Made by a program: the position numbers and the translations under genes
The notes under the pieces: model-generated
What the model saw: the letters and a program-made list of their open reading frames with translations, nothing else
Databases searched by the model: none
What the model was told of the DNA's origin: nothing
Shown: piece by piece, positions 1 through 6,592 of the stretch
Position numbering within the stretch: the stretch's first letter is position 1
How the letters are laid out: each line of letters starts with the position of its first letter
DNA from: Legionellales bacterium
GTDB taxonomy: Bacteria; Pseudomonadota; Gammaproteobacteria; WLWR01
DNA: 8,237 nt
Assembly: GCA_012103495.1 (NCBI GenBank)
Contig: WLWR01000063.1
Location: forward strand, 1 to 8,237
Direction of reading: 5' to 3'

Positions 1-826
1 GCAGGTTGCGTTAACCTTTACCCCCAGCCAAGCGCCGGCGGTGAAAAGTCAAAAACCCAAAGTTGCTATTTTGCGTGAACAAGGAGTCAACGGTCAGTTG
101 GAAATGGCCGCCGCGTTTGATCGCGCTGGGTTCCAAGCCATCGATGTGCACATGAGTGATTTGATCAGTGGTGCGGCGACGCTGACTGAATTTCAAGGCT
201 TAGCGGCGTGTGGTGGTTTTTCATACGGGGATGTGTTGGGTGCCGGGCGTGGTTGGGCCAATACCATTTTGTTTCATTCACAATTAAGCGATCAATTTGC
301 TGAATTTTTTCACCGGACCGATACCTTTACTTTGGGGGTATGCAATGGCTGCCAAATGTTATCGCAGTTGCAAACATTAATCCCAGGGGCTAATCATTGG
401 CCATACTTCGAGCGCAATCGTTCAGAACAATACGAAGCCCGGTTGAGTTTGGTGGAGGTGCAATCGTCGCCTTCTATTCTATTGCGTGACATGGCTGGCT
501 CACGTTTGCCGGTGGTGGTGTCACATGCCGAAGGTCGTGCCGTGTGGCAAACCGAAGCAGCCAGACACGATGTTGAACAACAGCAATTGGTTAGTTTACG
601 TTATACCGATCACTACGGAAAGGTTGCTCAAACGTATCCAGACAATCCCAACGGCAGTCCGGCGGGCATAACTGGCTTAACCACTGCCGATGGCCGAGTG
701 ACCATCATGATGCCGCATCCTGAGCGTGTGGTGCGTACCAGCCAAATGTCTTGGTATCCTCGTCAACGTCGTGAAGATACCCCTTGGTTAGAATTGTTTA
801 TCAATGCTTATCGGGCGTGTGAGTAG
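1..826 (+). CDS. purL: PurL, phosphoribosylformylglycinamidine synthase, C-terminal part (5' end outside window)
   Basis: PurL makes FGAM from FGAR, ATP and glutamine, the fourth step of cytosolic de novo purine synthesis. Only the C-terminal glutamine amidotransferase domain (class I, triad Cys-His-Glu) is in the window. The frame is open from base 2 without a start, and the stop TAG is at 824-826. A linker (VALTF, then Pro/Ala-rich) precedes KVAILREQGVN, as in the single-chain gammaproteobacterial enzyme, so this is not a free-standing PurQ. Visible motifs are ACGGFSYGDVLGAG, then GVCNGCQM with the nucleophile Cys codon at 341-343, then MMPHPER with the His codon at 716-718 and Glu two residues on. 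The Cys-His spacing of 125 residues equals that in E. coli PurL as I remember it. NPNGSP and DSPW-like (here DTPW) segments near the C-terminus also match. The domain looks intact and functional. The GTG at 41 is an internal Val, not a start. The gene converges on the SDR gene 45 bp downstream. Confidence 0.97.
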   Translation, partial: QVALTFTPSQAPAVKSQKPKVAILREQGVNGQLEMAAAFDRAGFQAIDVHMSDLISGAATLTEFQGLAACGGFSYGDVLGAGRGWANTILFHSQLSDQFAEFFHRTDTFTLGVCNGCQMLSQLQTLIPGANHWPYFERNRSEQYEARLSLVEVQSSPSILLRDMAGSRLPVVVSHAEGRAVWQTEAARHDVEQQQLVSLRYTDHYGKVAQTYPDNPNGSPAGITGLTTADGRVTIMMPHPERVVRTSQMSWYPRQRREDTPWLELFINAYRACE

Positions 827-871
827 GAATAATTGTGGTGACCGTTATGAATCTTATGAAGGGTGGTTGGT

Positions 872-1609
872 TCATTTAATCACTGATAATCCACCATCAA
901 TGGCCAACACTTGGCCGGTGATCCAATCGGCGTCGCGATCTAATAAGAACACAATGCCTCGACTGATGTCATGTGGGGTGCCGATGCGACCGAGAGGGTG
1001 GTGTTTCAGTGAAATTGCCAATGCTTTTGGATTTTGTGTGATGAATGCACTCAATGGGGACTCAATCAAACCAGGGGCAATGCAATTGACGCGAATGTGA
1101 TGTTTGGCGTAGGTAGCCGCAGTTGATTGCATTAAACCAATAACGCCGGCTTTGGCAGCGGCAATCGCTTCGTGATTGGGTAATCCTAAATGGCAACAAG
1201 CGGCGGTGCTCAGCAAGACAATGTGACCACCGGTTTTGAGCATGGCGGTGCATGCGGCACGAACGACAGCAAAGGCGGATGTTAAATTCAATTGTAACGT
1301 GGTTTGCCACTGGGCTTCAGTGAGTAAATGTACAGGCTTTAATAAAATAGACCCAACACAATTGACGACGCCATGAATGTCACCAAAATCTTGTTGTGCT
1401 TGTTGCACGCAATCTTGTACCGCCTGCACATCGGTAGCGTCAACCAAATAATACGGTTGCTGTAGCTGTTCGGCTAATGCTTGCAATGAAGTTTCATTGC
1501 GGCCGGCCAATAACACACGTCCCCCCGCGTGAACTAATTCAGTTGCGGTAGCGCTGCCAATACCGCCGCTAGCGCCAAAAATAATGTAGTTACGTTGTTG
1601 GTGATTCAT
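872..1609 (-). CDS. Short-chain dehydrogenase/reductase-like protein with Ile at the catalytic Tyr position
   Basis: A 245-residue protein of classical SDR length with a Rossmann fold. Seen: nucleotide-binding FGASGGIG at residues 11-18; Arg37 after beta-2 (LLAGRN), which suggests NADP(H); Asp57 at the adenine contact; NCVG (83-86) in place of NNAG; the structural Asn108 in LNLTSA; APGL (178-181); and the C-terminal WITGQVLAIDGG. In the active-site segment GLPNHEAIAAAK, Lys153 is kept but the Tyr four residues earlier is Ile149 (codon 1163-1165, ATT on this strand), and the usual Ser is displaced (Ser134-Thr135, Ala136 at the expected spot). It may therefore be a divergent reductase subfamily or a non-catalytic nucleotide-binding protein; the substrate is unknown. 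The start overlaps the transporter gene by 20 nt, with AGGA at 1621-1624 at a longish 11-nt spacing, implying translational coupling. It is the last gene of the operon. I recall similar HEAIAAAK segments in other SDRs, so this may be a subfamily trait. Confidence 0.9.
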   Translation of the reverse strand: MNHQQRNYIIFGASGGIGSATATELVHAGGRVLLAGRNETSLQALAEQLQQPYYLVDATDVQAVQDCVQQAQQDFGDIHGVVNCVGSILLKPVHLLTEAQWQTTLQLNLTSAFAVVRAACTAMLKTGGHIVLLSTAACCHLGLPNHEAIAAAKAGVIGLMQSTAATYAKHHIRVNCIAPGLIESPLSAFITQNPKALAISLKHHPLGRIGTPHDISRGIVFLLDRDADWITGQVLAIDGGLSVIK

Positions 1610-4600
1610 GAGGGTTCATTTCCTTTTGCTGGGTGTGGTGGAAAAATAATTGATACAGTACTGGTACCACAATTAAAGTAAGTGAGGTGGCAAATGCTAG
1701 GCCGAACATGATGACAATCGCCATGCTGACAAAAAAAGCATCGCTTAGTAATGGGATCATTCCTAAAATGGTTGTTAATGCCGCTAGTACCACCGGCCTT
1801 GCCCGGCTTAAACAAGAATCCATGATCGCCGATAATAATGATTTGTTTTGTTGTCGTTCCAAGTCAATTTGATCGACCAAGACAATGGCGTTTTTAATTA
1901 ACATGCCAATCAAACTTAAAAAGCCCAACAGTCCCATGAAATCAAAAGGCTTACCGGTACTTAATAAACCGACGGTAACCCCCACAATCGCCAAAGGTAC
2001 ACACAGCCAAATGATTAACGCTTGACGCAAAGCATTGAATAATACCACCACAATTAAAAACATACTGATGAATCCCAAAGGCATTTGTTGGCGTAATGCG
2101 GTTTGCGCATCCGATGAGTTTTCATACTCACCCCCCCATTCCAATTCATACCCAACGGGTAGAGGGATGGCTTCAATTAAAGGTTGCACACTATTAAAAA
2201 CAACCGATGCCATGACGTCAAAATCCGGTTCGCTGGAAACGGTAATGGTGCGTTTGCGATTGCGACGCCGAATTTTATTGTCTTGCCATTTCGTTTCAAT
2301 ACGTGACGTGACTTGCATCATGGGAATCGTGCGACGCAAAGTAGGACTCCAAACTTGCAAATCAACCAGGCTGCCAACGTTCAAGCGTTCTTCATCGGGT
2401 GGACGGGAAATGATCGGAATCAATTCATCTCGTTCACGATACACACCGACTTGTTTGCCTGAAAATGCTGTTAATAAGGCATCGCTTAAATCGTCGCGGG
2501 TGATTCCAGCGCTGCGTGCAGACTGTTCGGCGTAAATAGGTTGTACCACTTTGACCGGTTGTCGCCAGTCGTCGCGTACATCCACTGCTCCGGGATTATC
2601 TCGCATAATTTGTTGCGCCTGGTTTGATAATTCGCGCAATACTTCGGGGTCGGGACCACTAAAACGCACTTCAATTTTGGAGCCTTTACCAGGGCCTAAT
2701 CGAATGCGACGAATTTTAGCTTCTGAATCAGGATAATTATCAGCAATCCATTGTTTCACTTGTTGGGCAACATCGTCGATCAATCGATAATCAGTCACTC
2801 GTACAATAAATTGTCCATAACTGGAATTGGGAGACTCTGGCTCATAAACCAACATAAAGCGCTGTGCTCCTCGACCCAAGTGAGATGTTACATCGGTTAC
2901 TTCGGGAATGGCCAAAATATTTTGTTCAATGATCAGCATATCATCGCGCAAGGCGCGAATATCGGTACCTTCGGCGCGCCAGTAATCCACTAGAAAAATT
3001 GGGGTGGTGGAATCAGGAAAAAAACCTTCTTTAATTTTGCTGAAACCAAAAATACCCGCACCTAGCAAAATAATTAAAATGCCTACTGTGACCCAACTGT
3101 GGTGTAAACACGTTTGTAGCAAACGAGTGTAGCTTCGATACAAATGATTTTGATAAGCGTCTTGTGTATTGGTTGTATCACTACGAACTTGCGCCAAATA
3201 ATCATGACAAAACAAAGGGCCAACGGTGATGGCTAATAACCAACTCAATAACAATGAAATACCAATCACATAAAATAAAGATTTGGTGTATTCACCGGTG
3301 GAATCCTGTGACAACCCAATGGGTGCGAATGCCAAAATGCCGATAATGGTTGCGCCCAACAAAGGCCACATCGTTTGTGCGAGAACTTCTTGACTGGCAC
3401 GCACTCGTTGCGCGCCTTGCTGTACTTTGACTAGGATCCCTTCAATAACCACAATGGCATTGTCTACCAGCATACCTAGGGCAATGATCAATGCTCCCAA
3501 AGACACCCGCTGTAAATCAATGCCAAAAATCATCATGAAAAATAAAGTGCCTGATACTGTCAATAATAAGATTGCCGCGATGATCAATCCACTGCGTAAA
3601 CCCATGGCAATTAACAAAACACCAACCACAATTGCGAGGGCTTGGTACAAGCTGGTCATAAAATTTTGAATCGATTCATCAACAATAGTGGGTTGCTCGT
3701 AGATGGGTTGCAATTGCAACCCAACCGGAATTAATTCACTGATGTAATCGATCCTCTGTTCAATCAATTCACCGACCTTAACCACATTGCCACCTGAGAC
3801 AATGGAAATACCAATTGTTAATGCGGCTTCACCATTGTGATAAATTAAATGATCGGGTACTTCGATATAGCTGCGGCTGATCTCGGCAATGTCTTTTAAA
3901 TACACTTGACCAGTAGACAAAGTGCTGGGCAATAATAAATCGCCGATGGCTTCTACCGAATCGATGGCACCACTGGGTTGAATGACGATATATTCATCGC
4001 CAACGCGTACGTGACCAGAATCAGCTACTAGATTTTGTGATTCCAACAGAGCATAAATTTCTTCTAATGAAATGCCCAATTGAGACAGTTTGCTGCGTGC
4101 GACATCAACAAAAATAGCTTCTTGCCAAACGCCAGCCACTTCTACTTTAGCAACGCCGGGTACCAATTCCAATTCACGTTTGATAATGTCACTGTAGCGT
4201 TTTAATTCACGATAGCTAAACCCTTCACCGGTGAGAGCAAACAACATACCATACACATCGCCAAAATCGTCGTATACGATGGAAGGTCCTGCACCTGGAG
4301 GTAATTGTGATTGAATATCAATGACTTTACGTCGCAATTCATCCCAAATTTGTGGCAAACTGGTTTTGTCGTATTTATCTTGAATGGTGGCGGTGATTTC
4401 TGAATAACCTGTTTCTGAAATTGAGGTGGTACGTTTGATTTGACTGAGTTCATGAATCGATTTTTCAATGCGATCAGTGACTTCTTCTTCAACTTCTAAC
4501 GGTTTGGCACCAGGGTAAAAGGTAATGACTTTGGCATCTTTAATTGTGAATTCCGGATCTTCATAACGACCTAAATTTTGATAAGCAAACAGTCCCCCTA

Positions 4601-4667
4601 CAATGAATAAAATGATCATCGTCCAAATGATAACTCGTTTTTCAATTGAGAATTGCGCAATGTCCAT
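1590..4667 (-). CDS. RND-family inner-membrane efflux transporter (AcrB-like permease)
   Basis: A 1025-residue transporter, the usual RND length, expected to work as a trimer in the inner membrane and export substrates by proton antiport together with the adjacent adaptor and a TolC-like channel. The architecture is the duplicated RND plan: TM1 about 11-28, a large periplasmic loop (about 30-335), TM2-TM6 (about 336-484), TM7 about 524-541, a second periplasmic loop (about 545-860), and TM8-TM12 (about 864-1008). Family signatures include GRYEDPEF (33-40), YPGA (51-54), DELRRKV (109-115), QLPPGAGPS (121-129), DDFGDVYG (133-140), VPGVAKVE (169-176), WGGEYE (844-849) and RPVVLAALTTILGMIPL in TM11. 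The TM4 proton-relay motif reads LVDNAIVV, with Asp402 kept and Asn403 in place of the second AcrB Asp; TM10 Lys925 is present in IKNAIVL. AGGAGA at 4675-4680 sits 7 nt from the ATG. The gap to the adaptor gene is 24 nt. The substrate cannot be read from sequence; the subfamily resembles general drug/solvent pumps rather than metal (CusA) pumps. Confidence 0.97.
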   Translation of the reverse strand: MDIAQFSIEKRVIIWTMIILFIVGGLFAYQNLGRYEDPEFTIKDAKVITFYPGAKPLEVEEEVTDRIEKSIHELSQIKRTTSISETGYSEITATIQDKYDKTSLPQIWDELRRKVIDIQSQLPPGAGPSIVYDDFGDVYGMLFALTGEGFSYRELKRYSDIIKRELELVPGVAKVEVAGVWQEAIFVDVARSKLSQLGISLEEIYALLESQNLVADSGHVRVGDEYIVIQPSGAIDSVEAIGDLLLPSTLSTGQVYLKDIAEISRSYIEVPDHLIYHNGEAALTIGISIVSGGNVVKVGELIEQRIDYISELIPVGLQLQPIYEQPTIVDESIQNFMTSLYQALAIVVGVLLIAMGLRSGLIIAAILLLTVSGTLFFMMIFGIDLQRVSLGALIIALGMLVDNAIVVIEGILVKVQQGAQRVRASQEVLAQTMWPLLGATIIGILAFAPIGLSQDSTGEYTKSLFYVIGISLLLSWLLAITVGPLFCHDYLAQVRSDTTNTQDAYQNHLYRSYTRLLQTCLHHSWVTVGILIILLGAGIFGFSKIKEGFFPDSTTPIFLVDYWRAEGTDIRALRDDMLIIEQNILAIPEVTDVTSHLGRGAQRFMLVYEPESPNSSYGQFIVRVTDYRLIDDVAQQVKQWIADNYPDSEAKIRRIRLGPGKGSKIEVRFSGPDPEVLRELSNQAQQIMRDNPGAVDVRDDWRQPVKVVQPIYAEQSARSAGITRDDLSDALLTAFSGKQVGVYRERDELIPIISRPPDEERLNVGSLVDLQVWSPTLRRTIPMMQVTSRIETKWQDNKIRRRNRKRTITVSSEPDFDVMASVVFNSVQPLIEAIPLPVGYELEWGGEYENSSDAQTALRQQMPLGFISMFLIVVVLFNALRQALIIWLCVPLAIVGVTVGLLSTGKPFDFMGLLGFLSLIGMLIKNAIVLVDQIDLERQQNKSLLSAIMDSCLSRARPVVLAALTTILGMIPLLSDAFFVSMAIVIMFGLAFATSLTLIVVPVLYQLFFHHTQQKEMNPHESPTT

Positions 4668-4674
4668 CGCTTGT

Positions 4675-4680
4675 TCTCCT
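4675..4680 (-). promoter_or_regulatory. Strong Shine-Dalgarno AGGAGA for the RND transporter
   Basis: On the minus strand AGGAGA ends 7 nt before the ATG of the transporter gene, inside the 24-nt gap after the adaptor stop. It is the best Shine-Dalgarno of the four genes in the operon and fixes the transporter start at 4667. Confidence 0.75.
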
Positions 4681-4691
4681 ATTAGGCATCG

Positions 4692-5765
4692 CTATGGTGG
4701 ATCTACCAAGCGCACTTGATTGCCCTCTTGTAAAAAATGCACACCTGCTACCACAATGCGATCACCGGCTTTTAAGCCGCTTGAAACCCGAATTTGATCT
4801 TGTTCCATACGACCGACGGTAATCGGTTGACGGTGAATGGTTTGATCTTGAGGATCCACTAACCACACAGAAGGTTGTTTGTCTTCACTGTAAAACACAC
4901 TGCTGGCAGGAATTAGAAAAAATGATGAGTGATGATTGGTTAAAGGTATCATACCTTTGAGGGATACACTCATTCCTGGAAAAGGGTTGATGTTGGGTGG
5001 GTTTGGCATGGTAAAAACCACACGATAAGCTTGCACATCGGGATCGGCTTCGGCTGAATATTCTTTGAAGGTAACAGGAAATTGTTGATCAGGCAGTGAA
5101 TTGAATATGGCGACAATATCTGGCGGATGAGTGTCGGGAGTTTCCTCTTTGGGTAATGATAATAAGATTTGTTCTGGTAAGAAGACTTCAATGTCAATGT
5201 TATCAATGTCTTGAAAACTTAGAATTTTTTCTTTGGCCTCCACTCGTTCAAAATTTTCAACAAATTTTTTCGCGATGATGCCATCAAATGGAGCATAGAG
5301 CACAGTATTTCTTAAATCACGTTCGGCATTGCTGAGATTGGCTTCTTCAATGCGAAATTTGGATCTGAGGATATCTAATTCATTGCGAGAAATAAATTCT
5401 CGTTTGATTAATTCTTCACCACGTTTTAATTGGGCCAATGCCAATTCGTAGCGTGCTCTGCTTTCGTGAGCTTGGTTTTGATAAATTTGTGGATCCAGAC
5501 GTGCCAACAAATTGCCTTGACGCATTTGATCACCTTCATTGACTGGAAATTCAATCAATTGACCACTGACTTCAAATGCTAAATCGGCTTCTTGATTGGC
5601 TAATACTTTACCGGGGAAAAAGCGAGTCGCGCTCTGACCACTGCCAGCAATTAATAATGTTTTGACAGGTTTAGCTACTGCCTGATCGGAAGGAGTAGGT
5701 TCAGAGCTACAACCAATTAGAGTAAAGGTGCTCAGCAGTGAAAAGAGAATGAGGCCATGTTTCAT
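4692..5765 (-). CDS. RND efflux periplasmic adaptor (membrane fusion protein), lipoprotein
   Basis: This adaptor links the RND transporter to an outer-membrane channel. With the start at 5765 it has 357 residues. A lipoprotein signal peptide (1-18, Lys-His then a hydrophobic core) ends in lipobox LIGC with acylated Cys19. Then come a first lipoyl half (about 61-92, LAFEVSGQLIEFPVNEGD), an alpha-helical hairpin (about 95-152, charged, coiled-coil type), a second lipoyl half (about 154-187, VLYAPFDGIIAKK), a beta-barrel (about 192-277, ending FPGMSVSL) and a membrane-proximal domain (about 282-354, LIPASSVF, GLKAGDRIVVAG). The hairpin is fairly short, as in AcrA/MexA-type adaptors. An upstream in-frame ATG at 5774 overlaps the channel stop as ATGA, but its AGG abuts the codon. 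The ATG at 5765 has AGGA at 8 nt and a more natural signal peptide, so I prefer 5765 (alternative end 5774). The residue after Cys is Ser, not the Asp inner-membrane retention signal known in enterics. Confidence 0.95.
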   Translation of the reverse strand: MKHGLILFSLLSTFTLIGCSSEPTPSDQAVAKPVKTLLIAGSGQSATRFFPGKVLANQEADLAFEVSGQLIEFPVNEGDQMRQGNLLARLDPQIYQNQAHESRARYELALAQLKRGEELIKREFISRNELDILRSKFRIEEANLSNAERDLRNTVLYAPFDGIIAKKFVENFERVEAKEKILSFQDIDNIDIEVFLPEQILLSLPKEETPDTHPPDIVAIFNSLPDQQFPVTFKEYSAEADPDVQAYRVVFTMPNPPNINPFPGMSVSLKGMIPLTNHHSSFFLIPASSVFYSEDKQPSVWLVDPQDQTIHRQPITVGRMEQDQIRVSSGLKAGDRIVVAGVHFLQEGNQVRLVDPP

Positions 5766-5770
5766 CAATG

Positions 5771-6448
5771 TCATCCTGTTGACTTGTAAGTACGGGCCAC
5801 GTACTTGCCGATCAATTGAGCGATTAAAATCGTCAAATACAATTGGCCGGTGGCGGCTTCTAACCAGGAAGTGGTTTTGGCAATGTCACTGATTGGACGT
5901 ATGTCACCGTACCCCAAGGTGGTAAGAGTGACAAAACTGTAATATATAAATTTCAGCGATTGACTGCCTTGTTCCACGACCTCGGTGGTTGGGTAAAACG
6001 ATTCAGGTTGCAGCAATTCTATCAGTAGATACAGATAGCTCCAAGTTAAACCAATGAACAAATAGGTGCAGACTGCGCCACATAAATGGTTCAGGGTAAT
6101 GGTACTATCACGTACTGTGTAATGTAACGATGCAAATAATAAGACACTAAAAAATAAAATGGCCAAAATAATTTCAGCCCCTATCAATGAAGTGACATCA
6201 GGCGATAAGGTGGCATCTGAGAAAAACGACAGCGTGGTGAGGCTGCCTAAAATCAAGGTGCCGGTGATCAATAGACGTTTTCTATGACTGATCAAATATA
6301 AACTCAACATCATCAGGGTGGCAAATAAAAGACTGATGATAAATTTAAAATAACTGTCTTGAGTTAAAGCACTGACAATGAAAAATACTAATAAACATGC
6401 CAGTAAAATAATAAATTTGTGTGTATCAATCAAAGAAGGGCGAATCAT
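5771..6448 (-). CDS. Six-helix potassium-type ion channel (Ion_trans_2-like pore), no cytoplasmic regulatory domain
   Basis: A 225-residue membrane protein with a K+ selectivity filter TLGYGD at residues 177-182, preceded by pore-helix sequence YYSFVTLT. Predicted helices lie at about 12-28, 34-53, 59-76, 87-107, 121-145 (outer pore helix) and 194-216 (inner pore helix). Positive clusters HRKR (55-58), YTVRD (110-114) and KYVARTYK (215-222) fall on the cytoplasmic side, giving a consistent topology with both ends inside. No S4-like row of regularly spaced Arg/Lys is seen, so voltage gating by a classical sensor is not supported. The C-terminal tail is only about 10 residues, so there is no RCK/TrkA_N or cyclic-nucleotide domain. 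The ATG has AGGA at 6457-6460 with 8-nt spacing. It is the first gene of the minus-strand operon, and its TGA stop overlaps the upstream candidate ATG of the adaptor gene. Filter and topology support K+ conduction by a tetramer; gating and the link to the pump are unknown. Confidence 0.92.
   Translation of the reverse strand: MIRPSLIDTHKFIILLACLLVFFIVSALTQDSYFKFIISLLFATLMMLSLYLISHRKRLLITGTLILGSLTTLSFFSDATLSPDVTSLIGAEIILAILFFSVLLFASLHYTVRDSTITLNHLCGAVCTYLFIGLTWSYLYLLIELLQPESFYPTTEVVEQGSQSLKFIYYSFVTLTTLGYGDIRPISDIAKTTSWLEAATGQLYLTILIAQLIGKYVARTYKSTG
5774..5777 (-). promoter_or_regulatory. Shine-Dalgarno AGGA deciding the adaptor start
   Basis: On the minus strand AGGA lies 8 nt before the ATG at 5763-5765 and directly touches the in-frame ATG at 5772-5774. 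The 8-nt spacing favours the downstream start. The site lies across the last codons and stop of the channel gene, so ribosomes finishing the channel could re-initiate on the adaptor. Confidence 0.6.
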
Positions 6449-6526
6449 TCGAGTTATCCTTTTTTCACCGGCTCAATAGTTATAACGACGTTTCAATTGA
6501 TTTCTTTAATGGATGTATTGGGAATC

Positions 6527-6555
6527 TTCGCATCTGGGGCAGGAATCGGTATAAT
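6527..6555 (+). promoter_or_regulatory. Candidate sigma70-type promoter for mfd
   Basis: TTCGCA (6527-6532) is a 4/6 match to the -35 consensus. It is followed after exactly 17 nt by a perfect TATAAT -10 at 6550-6555. Transcription would begin near 6562, giving a leader of about 30 nt with AAAGGG before the ATG at 6593. This is inferred from consensus and placement only. Confidence 0.55.
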
Positions 6556-6579
6556 CGGCAGTTTTTCAGCAAATAAGAC

Positions 6580-6585
6580 AAAGGG
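6580..6585 (+). promoter_or_regulatory. Shine-Dalgarno AAAGGG deciding the mfd start
   Basis: AAAGGG ends 7 nt before the ATG at 6593-6595, the first of two tandem ATG codons. The in-frame ATG at 6509 has no such site in front and would lie upstream of the candidate -10, so 6593 is the favoured start. Confidence 0.6.
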
Positions 6586-6592
6586 CCGTTGT

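Larger units (their letters stand above)
6449..6592. other. Divergent intergenic region between the channel operon and mfd
   Basis: These 144 bp must hold the promoters for mfd (+) and, if the four genes form one operon, for that operon (-). The stretch nearest the channel is AT-rich. For the minus strand I see only a weak -10-like TATAAC (complement of 6479-6484) inside the palindrome GTTATAAC (6479-6486), without a convincing -35 at 16-18 nt. A TTGAAA (complement of 6491-6496) exists but at the wrong distance. No regulator gene or clear long operator palindrome is present. The mfd frame stays open back to 6407. Confidence 0.55.

Noticed and set aside
41..43. GTG as a start of a separate PurQ-like protein
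   Set aside because: The same frame is open upstream to base 2 with linker sequence typical of single-chain PurL, and there is no Shine-Dalgarno before it.
902..916. Perfect 6-bp inverted repeat GGCCAA-CAC-TTGGCC downstream of purL, a possible terminator
   Set aside because: It is inside the SDR coding sequence (conserved C-terminal region), the stem is short and no T-tract follows on either strand, so it is not a credible intrinsic terminator.
804..1100. A 98-codon open frame on the plus strand spanning the purL end and the SDR 3' part
   Set aside because: It overlaps both real genes, and its translation matches no family I know; best explained as a shadow of the SDR gene.
2131..2137. Run of seven C (G7 on the coding strand) in the RND gene, a possible phase-variation tract
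   Set aside because: It encodes part of the conserved WGGEYE motif, the frame is intact, and seven bases is short for a contingency locus.
2035..2535. A 166-codon open frame on the plus strand antisense to the RND transporter gene
   Set aside because: It lies wholly inside a well-conserved transporter gene, has no Shine-Dalgarno I can see, and its translation is low-complexity (Ser/Arg/Thr-rich) with no recognisable motif.
6441..6451. Short palindrome CGAAT-C-ATTCG over the channel start codon
   Set aside because: The one-base centre cannot form a real RNA hairpin loop at full stem length, and a palindrome this short is expected by chance.
6479..6486. GTTATAAC palindrome as an operator or minus-strand -10
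   Set aside because: It is only 8 bp, no matching -35 lies at 16-18 nt and there is no regulator gene in the window; noted within the intergenic entry but not called as its own site.
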